From the NCBI RefSeq assembly GCF_010994095.1, contig NZ_WJYO01000001.1, positions 1,240,001 through 1,304,000 of the forward strand: 64,000 nt of DNA, read 5' to 3'. A program made the translations under genes and the position numbers. A model generated the notes under the pieces. The model was not told where the DNA came from and did no database searches. It was given only the letters and a program-made list of their open reading frames with translations. Numbering within the stretch: position 1 is the first letter of the stretch; every line of letters begins with the position of its first letter. The DNA comes from Mumia xiangluensis. GTDB lineage: Bacteria > Actinomycetota > Actinomycetes > Propionibacteriales > Nocardioidaceae. Positions 37,785 through 46,215 of this stretch are shown here, piece by piece.

Positions 37785-37805
37785 CATTGTCACTCACTGA
37801 CAATG
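37785..37805. promoter_or_regulatory. Inverted repeat, probable operator of the PucR regulator
   Basis: Perfect arms CATTGTCA (37785-37792) and TGACAATG (37798-37805) are separated by 5 bp. The site lies in the 88-bp gap between the regulator start and the divergent dehydrogenase start, where the regulator could control both genes. Confidence 0.55.
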
Positions 37806-37867
37806 AGCATGCGCACTGGACGCGGTGATCGTTGTCACGACGCGAGCGCGCCGCGACGATGGCACGC

Positions 37868-39520
37868 ATGGATGCAGATGTGATCGTCGTCGGAGCGGGG
37901 CTCGCCGGCCTCGCGGCCACCGCAGAGCTCGTCGACGCCGGGAAGAGGGTCGTCCTCGTCGACCAGGAGTCCGAGGCGAACCTCGGCGGGCAGGCGTTCT
38001 GGTCGTTCGGCGGCCTGTTCTTCGTCGACTCGCCCGAGCAGCGACGCATGGGCATCAAGGACTCGTACGACCTCGCCCTCCAGGACTGGATGGGCAACGC
38101 CGGCTTCGACCGGCCCGAGGACGAGTGGCCCCGCAAGTGGGCGGAGGCGTACGTCGACTTCGCCGCCGGCGAGAAGCGTGCGTGGCTGCGCGAGCAGGGG
38201 CTGAAGCTCTTCCCGATCGTCGGGTGGGCCGAGCGTGGCGGGTACGGCGCGATCGGCCCGGGCAACTCGGTCCCGCGCTTCCACATCACCTGGGGGACGG
38301 GCCCCGGCATCGTCGAGGTGTTCGAGCGACGGGTGCGCGAGGGTGTGGCCAAGGGTCTGGTGACGTTCCGGTTCCGGCACCGTGTCGACGGGCTGACCGT
38401 GACCGACGGTGCTGTGACCGGCGTGACCGGCGCTGTGCTGGCGCCCGACGCGTCACCGCGCGGTGTCGCCTCGAACCGCACGGTCGACGGCGACTTCGCA
38501 CTCTCCGCGCAGGCGGTGATCGTCACCTCCGGCGGCATCGGCGGCAACCACGACCTCGTGCGCAAGACCTGGCCCGAGGACCGGCTCGGCACGCCGCCGA
38601 AGGACATGCTGACCGGCGTCCCCGCGTACGTGGACGGACGCATGCAGCAGATCGCGATCGACTCCGGCGCGCACATGATCAACCCGGACCGCGGCTGGCA
38701 CTACGTCGAGGGCATCCAGAACTGGGACCCGATCTGGCCCGGGCACGGCATCCGCATCCTGCCGGGGCCGTCGTCGCTGTGGTTCGACGCGCGCGGCAAC
38801 CGGCTCCCCGGGCCGCTGTACCCGGGGTTCGACACCCTCGGCACGCTCGAGCACCTGCGCACCACCGGCCACGACCACAGCTGGTTCGTGCTGACGCAGA
38901 AGATCATCGAGAAGGAGTTCGCGCTGTCGGGCTCGGAGCAGAACCCCGACCTGACCGGCCGGGACTGGAAGCAGGTTCTCGGTCGCGTGAAGCCGGGTGC
39001 GCCGGCGCCGGTGGAGGCGTTCAAGCAGCGTGGTGAGGACTTCGTCGTCGCCGACACGCTCGAGGAGCTCGTCGCCGGGATGAACAAGCTCACCCCCGAG
39101 GCGCCGCTCGACCTGGAGGCGCTGCGGACGCAGATCGAGGCACGGGACCGCGAGATCGACAACCCGTTCTCGAAGGACATGCAGGTCGTCGCGCTGCGCG
39201 GCGCGAGGTCGTACCGGGGTGACAAGCTCATCCGTACGGCGTCGCCGCACCGTTTCCTCGACCCCAAGGCCGGTCCGCTCATCGCGGTGCGTCTGCGGGT
39301 GATCACGCGCAAGACGCTCGGCGGGCTCGAGACGAACCTCGACGCGGCGGTCATGCGCGAGGACGGCTCGGTGTTCGACGGGCTGTACGCCGCGGGCGAG
39401 GTCGCCGGGTTCGGTGGCGGCGGCGTGCACGGCTACCGCGCGCTCGAGGGCACGTTCCTCGGCGGCTGCATCTTCTCCGGCCGCACCGCCGGTCGCGCAG
39501 CAGCTCAGGCGGTCGGCTGA
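37868..39520 (+). CDS. FAD-binding dehydrogenase (COG3573 / 3-ketosteroid-dehydrogenase-like)
   Basis: This 550-residue flavoprotein begins MDADVIVVGAGLAGLAATAELVDAGKRVVLVDQE, the FAD-binding G-x-G-x-x-G strand with its terminal acidic residue. Further motifs are NLGGQAFWSFGGLF, VTSGGIGGNHDL and the C-terminal LYAAGEVAGFGGGGVHGYRALEGTFLGGCIFSGRTAGR. The family is related to fumarate reductases and 3-ketosteroid dehydrogenases; the substrate is unknown. The ATG at 37868 is 7 nt after GACGAT; an ATG three codons earlier overlaps that hexamer. Likely controlled by the divergent PucR protein. Confidence 0.87.
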   Translation: MDADVIVVGAGLAGLAATAELVDAGKRVVLVDQESEANLGGQAFWSFGGLFFVDSPEQRRMGIKDSYDLALQDWMGNAGFDRPEDEWPRKWAEAYVDFAAGEKRAWLREQGLKLFPIVGWAERGGYGAIGPGNSVPRFHITWGTGPGIVEVFERRVREGVAKGLVTFRFRHRVDGLTVTDGAVTGVTGAVLAPDASPRGVASNRTVDGDFALSAQAVIVTSGGIGGNHDLVRKTWPEDRLGTPPKDMLTGVPAYVDGRMQQIAIDSGAHMINPDRGWHYVEGIQNWDPIWPGHGIRILPGPSSLWFDARGNRLPGPLYPGFDTLGTLEHLRTTGHDHSWFVLTQKIIEKEFALSGSEQNPDLTGRDWKQVLGRVKPGAPAPVEAFKQRGEDFVVADTLEELVAGMNKLTPEAPLDLEALRTQIEARDREIDNPFSKDMQVVALRGARSYRGDKLIRTASPHRFLDPKAGPLIAVRLRVITRKTLGGLETNLDAAVMREDGSVFDGLYAAGEVAGFGGGGVHGYRALEGTFLGGCIFSGRTAGRAAAQAVG

Positions 39521-39560
39521 TCGACCGGGCCGCCGTCCCGTCCCCTCCCCTTCACTGGGC

Positions 39561-40775
39561 TCAAGGGGTTCCCGCGGCGGCCCGCAGGGTCGCGACCTGG
39601 TGGGGGAGCTGCGTACGCAGGTAGTCCTCGGCCGACGCGAAGAGGTCGACCTCGTGCCCCGCGTTCTGCGACAGGTGCCAGCGATGCACGAGCACGTCGT
39701 GGAAGAACTGCGCCGGCTCGACGATGTCCCGGTCGGCAGGCGGGATCATCGCGGCGAGCCGTTCCCAGACCTCGGTGAGCCACCGGTGCGCGACGACCAT
39801 CGAGTTCTCGTTCTGCAGCTCGTGGGCGCTGGCGAACGCGTCGAGGTCGTTGAGGAGCCGCCGCGCCTGCGCCTCTTCGAGGTCCAGGCCGGTGAGCCCC
39901 TGCAGCCGTCGCGCGTGGTGGTCGGGCTCGACGATGCGCGGCTGGATGCGGACGCTGTCGCCGTCGAAGTCGGTCACGATGTCGAGCTCGCCGACGTCGA
40001 AACCGAGGTCGTTGAGCTGCTCGATCCGCTGCTCGATGCGCCACATCTCGGCGGTCGAGAACTCCTCGACGCCGGTGAGCGCGTCCCACAGCGCGTCGTA
40101 CCGCTCGATCACGTGGTCGACCAGCTCCAGCGGCTCGATCGTGGGAGCGAGCAGCTCTGCGGCCTGCAGGTCGAGGAGCTCCCCGAACACGTTCGTACGG
40201 ACGAGGTCGAGGTCCTCGCCGCGTTGTCCCGGCGACAGCGTCTCGTGCAGGGCGCCGGTCTCGGCATCGACGAGGTACGCGGCGAACTCGTCGGCGCTGC
40301 GACGGAACAGTGTGTTGGACAGCGAGCAGTCGCCCCAGAAGAAGCCGTTGATGTGGAGCCGTACGAGGAGCACGACCATCGCGTCGACGACGGCCTCGAG
40401 GGTGTTGTCGGACAGCGGGTGCTCGAACAGCGACCGGTACGGCAGCGAGCGCGGCAGGTGGCGCGTGACGATCGCCGAGGGGAGCTCGGCGCCGGCGCGG
40501 GTCGTACGACCGGTGACGTACGCGACGGGCTCGACCGCCGGGAGGTCGAGGCGCCGCAGGTCGCGCAGCAGCGTGTACTCGCGGCGCGCGTAGTGCTCGG
40601 TGGTCTCCTTGACCACCACGACGACACCGTCGATCCGCACGAACCGCACGACGTGCCGGTGGATGCCTCGCGGGAGTGAGACGTCGAGCTCGTCCGGCCA
40701 CTCCTCGAGCGGCAGGTGCCACGGGAGCGTGACGAGTCCGCTGCGCGGGCGCGCGGAGACCAGCGTGATCGGCAT
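39561..40775 (-). CDS. DUF4032 protein with kinase-like (Kdo/WaaP-type) N-terminal domain
   Basis: This 404-residue protein begins MPITLVSARPRSGLVTLPWHLPLEEWPDEL. It contains a lipopolysaccharide-kinase-like core: VVVVKETTEHYARREYTLLRDL (phosphate-binding lysine and glutamate), LVRLHINGFFWGDCSLSNTLFRR (H-x-D-like catalytic loop, here GDCSLSN) and AYLVDAETG (metal-binding D-x-E-like). The second half (about residues 210-400) matches DUF4032. It may phosphorylate a sugar or lipid, but activity is unproven. The frame is open far upstream on the opposite strand of other genes; the chosen ATG fits the family start. Confidence 0.82.
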   Translation of the reverse strand: MPITLVSARPRSGLVTLPWHLPLEEWPDELDVSLPRGIHRHVVRFVRIDGVVVVVKETTEHYARREYTLLRDLRRLDLPAVEPVAYVTGRTTRAGAELPSAIVTRHLPRSLPYRSLFEHPLSDNTLEAVVDAMVVLLVRLHINGFFWGDCSLSNTLFRRSADEFAAYLVDAETGALHETLSPGQRGEDLDLVRTNVFGELLDLQAAELLAPTIEPLELVDHVIERYDALWDALTGVEEFSTAEMWRIEQRIEQLNDLGFDVGELDIVTDFDGDSVRIQPRIVEPDHHARRLQGLTGLDLEEAQARRLLNDLDAFASAHELQNENSMVVAHRWLTEVWERLAAMIPPADRDIVEPAQFFHDVLVHRWHLSQNAGHEVDLFASAEDYLRTQLPHQVATLRAAAGTP

Positions 40776-40819
40776 GCGCCCAGCCTCGCACCTCCCGGAC
40801 CTCCCGGCCGAGGATGCGG

Positions 40820-42145
40820 CTACTCGCCGAGGACGCGGTCCAGGTAGGCGTTGCGGAACGTACGGTGCGGGTCGAGACGGTCGCATACGGCGCGGAAGTC
40901 GTCGAAGCGCGCGTACCGCGTCCGGAGGGCGTCTGCGTCGAGCGTGTGGAGCTTGCCCCAGTGGGGGCGGCCCTCGTGCTCGCCGAAGATCGCCTCGATG
41001 CCCTCGAAGTAGCGGCGGTAGTCCATCTGGTGGAACTGGTGGACGGCGACGTACGCGTTCTCGCGGTCGTGCCCCGTGGACAGCCAGATGTCGTCCGGTG
41101 CCGCGAACCGCACCTCGATCGGAAACGACACCGTCTCGTCGGAGGCGTTGATCCACGCGTCGATCCCGCGCATCACGGTCGGCAGTGCGGCGCGCGGGAT
41201 CGCGTACTCCATCTCCCGGAACCGGACGCGACGCGGCGAGATGAAGACCTCGTACGACCAGTCGGTGTACTCGCGGGCCGACAGTGCGCGGCCCGAGATC
41301 GCGTTGAGCCGCGGGACCCAGCCGCGCTGGTGCTTGGCGATCCGGTTGACGACCTCGAACAGGCCGTTCGACAGCACCTCGTCGTCGAGCAGGAATCGCG
41401 CCTTCGACAGCGGCTTGCGCTCCGTGCCGTCGGAGACGCGGTTGTTGCGCTTGACCAGGGCACGGTCGGTGTGCGGGAACCAGTAGAACTCGAAGTGGTC
41501 GTTGTCGTCGACGAGGGAGTCGAGCTGCTCGATGACGTCGGGGAGCAGCATCGGCTCCTCGCGGGCGTGCAGCAGGAACGACGGGACGCACGCGAACGTC
41601 AGCGACGTGACGATGCCGAGCGCACCGAGCCCGACCCGTGCGGCGCCGAACAGGTCGGCGTCGTCGGGAGTGACGGTGAGGACCGTGCCGTCGCCGGTAA
41701 CGATCTCGAGGCCGACGATCGCGCCGGCGATGCCGGTGAGGCGGGCGCCGGTGCCGTGCGTGCCCGTCGACGTCGCGCCGGACATCGACTGCGGGTCGAC
41801 GTCACCCATGTTGGGCAGCGCGAGCCCGAGCGCGTGCAGCGCGGGGTTGAGGTCGCGCAGGCGCATGCCGGCGCCGACCGTGACGTGGCCGGTCTCGCGG
41901 TCGACGTGCTGGATGCCCGTGATGTGGTCCATGCGGATCATCACGCCGTCGGTGGCCGCGATCGAGGTGAAGGAGTGCCCGGCGCCGACGGCCTTGACGT
42001 GCTGGCCGTTCGCAGCGGCGGAGCGTACGACGTCAGCCACCTCGGCGGTCGACCGCGGGTGGGCGATCGCAACCGGGTCGGCGCTCGCGCAACGGCCCCA
42101 GTTGGTCCACTGGCCCGTGGCGACGTGGGACGTGGTCGTGGTCAT
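40820..42145 (-). CDS. FAD-linked sugar-lactone oxidase (D-arabinono-1,4-lactone oxidase family)
   Basis: This 441-residue protein has an FAD-binding PCMH domain (about residues 15-185; VKAVGAGHSFTSIAATDGVMIRM, GDVDPQSMSGATSTGTHGTG) and a C-terminal ALO domain ending with RPHWGKLHTLDADAL and DPHRTFRNAYLDRVL. The usual flavinylation histidine is replaced by the GHS motif pattern seen in L-gulono/L-galactono/D-arabinono-lactone oxidases. It oxidises a sugar lactone or alditol with oxygen. It overlaps the upstream PLP-enzyme gene by 4 bp and is cotranscribed with it. Confidence 0.88.
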   Translation of the reverse strand: MTTTTSHVATGQWTNWGRCASADPVAIAHPRSTAEVADVVRSAAANGQHVKAVGAGHSFTSIAATDGVMIRMDHITGIQHVDRETGHVTVGAGMRLRDLNPALHALGLALPNMGDVDPQSMSGATSTGTHGTGARLTGIAGAIVGLEIVTGDGTVLTVTPDDADLFGAARVGLGALGIVTSLTFACVPSFLLHAREEPMLLPDVIEQLDSLVDDNDHFEFYWFPHTDRALVKRNNRVSDGTERKPLSKARFLLDDEVLSNGLFEVVNRIAKHQRGWVPRLNAISGRALSAREYTDWSYEVFISPRRVRFREMEYAIPRAALPTVMRGIDAWINASDETVSFPIEVRFAAPDDIWLSTGHDRENAYVAVHQFHQMDYRRYFEGIEAIFGEHEGRPHWGKLHTLDADALRTRYARFDDFRAVCDRLDPHRTFRNAYLDRVLGE

Positions 42146-43338
42146 CCGAAGTTCTTCCCTTCGCCGCGGTACGTCGGAAGCGTCTCGACAGTCGCCACGC
42201 CGCCGGGCGACTCCTCGGTGTGGACGAGGTGGACGGCGTCGAACCGCTCGCACATCTCTCCCGCCTTGGCGTGCCGCATGAAGACACGGTCGCCGATGCG
42301 CAGCGCCCGCGCGACCCGTCCGCGTACGGGGGTCTGGACCTCGCCCGCACCCTCGGTGCCGATGAGCGACAGTCCCTGCGGCCAGACGGGAGTCGCGAGG
42401 CGGCTCTTGCCTGCGGCGCCTGAGGCGGCGTACCCGCCGGAGAAGAGGGTGGCGATCTCCGGCGTCGGCTTGCGGACGACCGACAGCGCGTAGAACGCGG
42501 CAGGGGTCGACTCGAACGCGTCGTAGCCGTCGAACAGCGTCGGCATGAAGAGACCCGACCCGGCGGTGAGCTCGGTGATGTTGGGGTCCTCGCGCATGAC
42601 CTCGAGGCTTCCCGTGCCGCCGGCGTTGACGAGTCGGAGGTCGGTGACCTGCCGTGTGGCCTCGACGATGCGGGCACGTCGTTCGACGATGTCGGCGAGC
42701 GACCGCGTCTTCACCAGGCGGATCGCCGGCGAGCTGTCAGGCATCCCCGCGATCTGCGCGTCGTAGAACATCAGGCCGACGAGCTCGAACCCCGGTCGGG
42801 CCGCGACCTCGCGGGCGAGCGCGATCGCGTCGTCCGGGCTGTGCACGGGGGAGCGGCGTACGCCGAGGTGCACACCGCGCACCGGGCGCAGGGAGGAGTC
42901 GACGTCGATGCAGATCCGGATCGGCGGGTGGTCGGTGCCGACGATGGAGTCGATGTAGGCGAGGTGCGCGAGCGAGTCGACCATCAGGGTGATCGAGGCT
43001 GCGCGGTGGTCCTTGGCGACGAGGTCGCGGAGTGCGGCACGCGACGCTGTCGGGTAGGCGAGCAGCAGGTCCGTGTGGCCCTGGTCGGCGAGCCAGACGG
43101 ACTCAGCGAGGCTATACGTCATCGCGCCCTGGAACTCGTCACGCGCCAGCGTGCGCTCGAGGATCTCGCGAACCCGCACGGACTTGGAGGCGACGCGGAT
43201 CGGCACTCCGCCGGCACGGCGTGCGAGCTCGTCGGCGTTGTGCGCGAGCGCGGCCCCGTCCACCACCGCGTACGGGGTGTCGAGGTCGCGTGTCAGGCGC
43301 TCCAGGCGCTCCATGTTGGGCAGTTGTCCAATAGCCAC
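42142..43338 (-). CDS. PLP-dependent amino acid deaminase/aldolase (alanine-racemase-like fold, D-threonine-aldolase family)
   Basis: This 398-residue protein has a fold-type III PLP barrel: YAVVDGAALAHNADELARRAGGVPIRVASKSVRVREILER, with the PLP lysine in VASKS. Other barrel strands are RICIDVDSSLR and NAGGTGSLEVMRED. The C-terminal beta domain carries FSGGYAASGAAGKSR and GDRVFMRHAKAGE. Members act on D-threonine, D-serine or related hydroxy amino acids; specificity is open. The GTG at 43338 lies 7 nt after CATACT; an ATG eight codons later is an alternative. This pair with a lactone oxidase is common in actinobacteria. Confidence 0.85.
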   Translation of the reverse strand: MAIGQLPNMERLERLTRDLDTPYAVVDGAALAHNADELARRAGGVPIRVASKSVRVREILERTLARDEFQGAMTYSLAESVWLADQGHTDLLLAYPTASRAALRDLVAKDHRAASITLMVDSLAHLAYIDSIVGTDHPPIRICIDVDSSLRPVRGVHLGVRRSPVHSPDDAIALAREVAARPGFELVGLMFYDAQIAGMPDSSPAIRLVKTRSLADIVERRARIVEATRQVTDLRLVNAGGTGSLEVMREDPNITELTAGSGLFMPTLFDGYDAFESTPAAFYALSVVRKPTPEIATLFSGGYAASGAAGKSRLATPVWPQGLSLIGTEGAGEVQTPVRGRVARALRIGDRVFMRHAKAGEMCERFDAVHLVHTEESPGGVATVETLPTYRGEGKNFG

Positions 43339-43374
43339 AATCCCCAGTATGGGACAGAAATGTGGTTTTGGACA
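43325..43374. promoter_or_regulatory. Inverted repeat over the start region of the PLP-enzyme operon
   Basis: TGTCCAATAGCCACA (43325-43339) and TGTGGTTTTGGACA (43361-43374) form imperfect inverted arms (TGTCCAA...CCACA) 21 bp apart. The minus-strand -10-like CATACT lies between them. A repressor could bind both arms and close the promoter. No regulator gene is next to it. Confidence 0.4.
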
Positions 43375-43390
43375 CCCGACTAAGAAGAAT

Positions 43391-43495
43391 CGGTTGAGCG
43401 AGCGTGCGCCGGGGTCCGCTGGTTGAGCGAGCGCGCCGGGTCCGCTGGTTGCGAGGGAGGTCCCCGCTGGTTGAGCGAGCCTGCGAGTCGAAACC
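43391..43495. repeat. Intergenic repeat array (CCGCTGGTTGAG family)
   Basis: Four units each begin CGGTTGAG or CTGGTTG, with the motif CTGGTTGAGCGAGC repeated and a final TCGAAACC cap: units start near 43391, 43419, 43445 and 43467. It shares the core CCGCTGGTYGAG and a TCGARACC-type cap with the array at 16403-16505, which lies in the opposite orientation. It ends 1 bp before the stop codon of the DUF3618 gene. Confidence 0.8.
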
Positions 43496-43496
43496 G

Positions 43497-43757
43497 CTAG
43501 TCGTGCACGCGGCTCCAGACCATCGCCGCGACGAGCGCCGCGACTCCGGCGACGAGGACGGCCGCCAGCTGCGGCTTGTCCTTCGCGTTCTGCTTCGCGT
43601 ACTCGACCCGCTTCTTCGCCTCGCCCTTCACCTCGTCCAGCCGCTGCCGCGCCTGCTTCTTGACGTCGAGGCGGTCCGACAGCTCCTCGACGGTGCGGCC
43701 GAGCTCCTCACGGGCTTCCTCGATGTCACGCTGGATCTCGCTGGGATCAGTGCTCAT
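43497..43757 (-). CDS. DUF3618 family protein
   Basis: This 86-residue protein begins MSTDPSEIQRDIEEAREELGRTVEELSDRLDVKKQARQ, the DUF3618 signature. It ends in one membrane helix (about residues 62-80) and a short tail. Proteins of this family are small actinobacterial membrane-anchored coiled coils of unknown function, usually encoded beside a holin-like protein as here. It overlaps that upstream gene by 11 bp. Confidence 0.85.
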   Translation of the reverse strand: MSTDPSEIQRDIEEAREELGRTVEELSDRLDVKKQARQRLDEVKGEAKKRVEYAKQNAKDKPQLAAVLVAGVAALVAAMVWSRVHD

Positions 43758-44157
43758 GGCTGCGTGCCTCCTTCACCTCGGCGATATCCGCCTTGACGTT
43801 CTCGACCGTGTGCTCCGGCACCGGCGGGACGGCTTTCTGCACCTGCTTCTTGCCGGCGACTGCCAGCACGGCGGCGATGGCGAACAGCACGACGGCGACG
43901 ATCAGTGCAGCGAGCCACGTGTCCATCACCAGGGCGAGGGCCGCGATGATGGCAGCGAACAGCGCGCCGAGGCCGTACAGGGCGAGCAGGCCTGCTCCGC
44001 CGAGCTCGCCGACGCCGATGCCGGCCCGCTTGCCCTTCTGTGTGAGCTCGGCCTGCGCGAGCCGGAGCTCGTCGCGGACCAAGCGGGACGTCTGCGTCGA
44101 CATGTCTCGCACGAGGTCGGCGATCGACTCGTCGGACCGCGATTGGGGTTGTGTCAT
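43747..44157 (-). CDS. Phage-holin-family (DUF1469) membrane protein
   Basis: This 136-residue protein begins MTQPQSRSDESIADLVRDMSTQTSRLVRDELRLAQAELTQKGKRAGIGVGELGGAG, the signature of the DUF1469/'putative actinobacterial holin-X' family. Two membrane helices follow (about residues 55-77 and 81-103) and then a charged tail. Despite the name this is a housekeeping-type gene pair with DUF3618 in many actinobacteria, not evidence of a prophage. Function unknown. The ATG giving MTQP was chosen; it is the conserved start. Confidence 0.83.
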   Translation of the reverse strand: MTQPQSRSDESIADLVRDMSTQTSRLVRDELRLAQAELTQKGKRAGIGVGELGGAGLLALYGLGALFAAIIAALALVMDTWLAALIVAVVLFAIAAVLAVAGKKQVQKAVPPVPEHTVENVKADIAEVKEARSHEH

Positions 44158-44225
44158 CGTGCGCTCCCTCTGTCGGGTACGCCGCACTGGTGCCCGTCCT
44201 CACACCGACCATGCGTGCGGGCGCA

Positions 44226-44231
44226 TAGGCT
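44226..44231 (+). promoter_or_regulatory. -10 hexamer TAGGCT, leaderless promoter of the DUF4203-like gene
   Basis: TAGGCT is followed by 7 nt and then the ATG at 44239, with no ribosome binding site between. Confidence 0.55.
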
Positions 44232-44238
44232 CGTCGCC

Positions 44239-44865
44239 ATGGACAGTGGGATGAGTGACGGTGTGCTCGGTGTTCTCTTGCTCCTGGTCGGGGTGGTCCT
44301 GCTGTTCTGGGGCGGCGCCGCGCTGCGGGTGCTGATCGCGCTGTTCGGCGCGTGGGTCGGGTTCTTCCTCGGTGCCGAGCTCGTCCAGGCGCAGGTCGGG
44401 GGTCCGCTGTTCGGGACGTTCTGGGGTTGGGTCGCTGCCGTCGTGGGCGCGATCGTGGTCGGCCTCATCGCGTACCTCTGGTACTGGTTCGGCGTCGTGA
44501 TCGGCGTCGCGGCCATGGGGTACGTCGTCGGTGTCGTGACCGCCGGCCTGTTCGGCGCTGACACCGGATGGGTCCCGACGACGGTTGGCCTCGTCTTCGC
44601 TGCCCTGCTCACCATCCTGGCGGTCGTCACCCACTTCCCAGCGCTGCTGCTGGTCCTCGCCAGCGCGTACGCGGGCGCCGGCCTGGTCGTCACCGCCGTC
44701 ATGCTCTTCACCGGTGAGGTCGACGGACGGCAGCTCGAGCGCGCGTGGACCATCGCCGACCCGACCTGGCTCTGGTACGGCGCCACGATCGTCCTCTTCG
44801 TCATCGGCCTGCTCGTCCAGCTCGGGAGCACCTCGCGGCGTCAGCAGTCACCCGTCGGCGGCTAG
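44239..44865 (+). CDS. DUF4203/TMEM198-like multi-pass membrane protein
   Basis: This 208-residue protein has seven predicted membrane segments beginning at about residues 10, 32, 60, 82, 113, 135 and 180. The glycine-rich helices (FGAWVGFFLGAEL, GFVGVVTAGLFG-like region) resemble the DUF4203 domain also found in TMEM198 and TM7SF3 proteins. Function in bacteria is unknown. The start is leaderless. It is the last chromosomal-backbone gene before the tRNA and the integrated island. Confidence 0.7.
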   Translation: MDSGMSDGVLGVLLLLVGVVLLFWGGAALRVLIALFGAWVGFFLGAELVQAQVGGPLFGTFWGWVAAVVGAIVVGLIAYLWYWFGVVIGVAAMGYVVGVVTAGLFGADTGWVPTTVGLVFAALLTILAVVTHFPALLLVLASAYAGAGLVVTAVMLFTGEVDGRQLERAWTIADPTWLWYGATIVLFVIGLLVQLGSTSRRQQSPVGG

Positions 44866-44898
44866 GATGGGCGCGGCTCCGCGTCGTACGGGGGCTAT

Positions 44899-44974
44899 GC
44901 CGGTGTAGCTCAGTTGGTAGAGCGCCTCACTTGTAATGAGGATGTCGCGGGTTCGACTCCTGTCACCGGCTCCA
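44899..44974 (+). tRNA. tRNA-Thr (anticodon TGT)
   Basis: The 76-nt gene folds as a complete cloverleaf. The acceptor arms GCCGGTG and CACCGGC pair; the D arm contains AGCTCAGTTGGTAGAGC; the anticodon stem CCTCA/TGAGG encloses the loop CTTGTAA with anticodon TGT (threonine); the T arm contains GGGTTCGACTCC. The 3' CCA is encoded. An integrase gene begins 98 bp downstream, so this tRNA is the likely attachment site of the island that follows. Confidence 0.96.
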
Positions 44975-45072
44975 TGTATCGCCGCAGGTCAGCGATGGTC
45001 TTCGGGCCGCCGCTGCTTGCTGAACGGCCGGAGATTCCGGCTCGATTAGCCAAACCGTTAGCCAAAGTCATC

Positions 45073-46215
45073 TCAGCGTCCTCCAGTCAGGTGTTCGATC
45101 AGGGTGGCCGCTTCGTCCAGCAGTCGAGCATCGACGTGGGTGTAGGTGTCGAGCGTGAGGCTGATCTGCGAGTGGCCGAGAAGCTCCATCACCACGCGCG
45201 CCGGAACCCCTCGTTCGAGCATCAGGCTGGCGGTGGTGTGCCGCAGGTCGTGGAGCCGGACCTTGCGGAGGCCGCTCTTCGCGAGGATCGCCTGGAATGA
45301 GCGGTAGTCGTTGCTGCGCTCGATCGGTGTGCCGATATGAGTCGTGAAGACGAGGTTCAGTGCGTTGCCCTGCCAGAGGTCCAGCGCCTTCGCACGCTCG
45401 ACCTCCTGCTTCTCGCGGCGCTGCGTCAGGGCGTCGACGACACCCAATGGCATGGGGAGCGTTCGAAGCGACCGTTTCGTCTTCGGCGCAACCAGCCGGG
45501 CCAAGCCGTCGATCTTCTGAAGCGCACCACTGACGGTGAGTCGCTTCGTGTCGAGATCGATGTCGTCCCAACGAAGGCCGAGCGCTTCCCCCTGACGGAG
45601 CCCGAGGAGAAGGCCGATCAACCAGCGCGCCTCCAACCGATCGCCCTCAACGGCGCGGCGGAACCGCTCGGCCTCTTCTCGAGTGAGGGGATGGATCTGC
45701 GCGCGCGTCATCGCCGGCGGATCGACCATCTGAGCGGGGTTGGTCGATATCAGACCCCAACGGACCGCGATCGTGAGGCTCCGCCGGATCATCGCGTGCA
45801 GTCGGCGGATGCTCGCGGGCGAGAGGTCAGATCGCTTCTCCTGATACAGGGCCGACAGGTGGTGAGGGCGCAGCACGTCGAGCCGCATTCGTCCCAGCGT
45901 CGGGATGACGTGAAGTCGGGCTTCCTGCTCGTAGCGCCGAAGCGTCGTGGGGCGCACGGTCGTCGCGGCGACCTCGGCGAGGTAGCGCTCCATCCACTGC
46001 GCGACCGTTGGTGTGCGCTCAGTGCTGACCCGGCCGTCGTGCGCTTGGCGCGCGAGGTCGCGGAGCTCGGCGACGACCTGTTTGCGCGTGTCGTGGGTGA
46101 CGACCTTGCGGCGGCGGGTGCCGTCGACCCACCCGACGTCGATCGCGCCGCGCCAACGGCCGTCGGTCAGTCGGTAGATCGATCCGTCGCCGCGTCCGCG
46201 CCGCTTTTCAGGCAC
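45073..46215 (-). CDS. Tyrosine recombinase (phage/ICE-type integrase)
   Basis: This 380-residue integrase has an N-terminal arm-binding part (RGDGSIYRLTDGRWRGAIDVG), a SAM-like core-binding domain (about residues 70-165) and a catalytic domain. All catalytic residues are visible: Arg207 in GLRQGEALGLRW, Lys in the APKTKRS beta-hairpin, His322-x-x-Arg325 in LHDLRHT, His348 in LLGHSQ and the nucleophile Tyr358 in LDTYTHV. The gene looks intact. It lies with its 3' end toward tRNA-Thr, the usual position for an element integrated there. It overlaps the next small gene by 8 bp. Confidence 0.95.
   Translation of the reverse strand: MPEKRRGRGDGSIYRLTDGRWRGAIDVGWVDGTRRRKVVTHDTRKQVVAELRDLARQAHDGRVSTERTPTVAQWMERYLAEVAATTVRPTTLRRYEQEARLHVIPTLGRMRLDVLRPHHLSALYQEKRSDLSPASIRRLHAMIRRSLTIAVRWGLISTNPAQMVDPPAMTRAQIHPLTREEAERFRRAVEGDRLEARWLIGLLLGLRQGEALGLRWDDIDLDTKRLTVSGALQKIDGLARLVAPKTKRSLRTLPMPLGVVDALTQRREKQEVERAKALDLWQGNALNLVFTTHIGTPIERSNDYRSFQAILAKSGLRKVRLHDLRHTTASLMLERGVPARVVMELLGHSQISLTLDTYTHVDARLLDEAATLIEHLTGGR

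Noticed and set aside
43747-44157. Prophage holin
   Set aside because: The DUF1469/DUF3618 pair is a common actinobacterial chromosomal pair, and no other phage genes are near.
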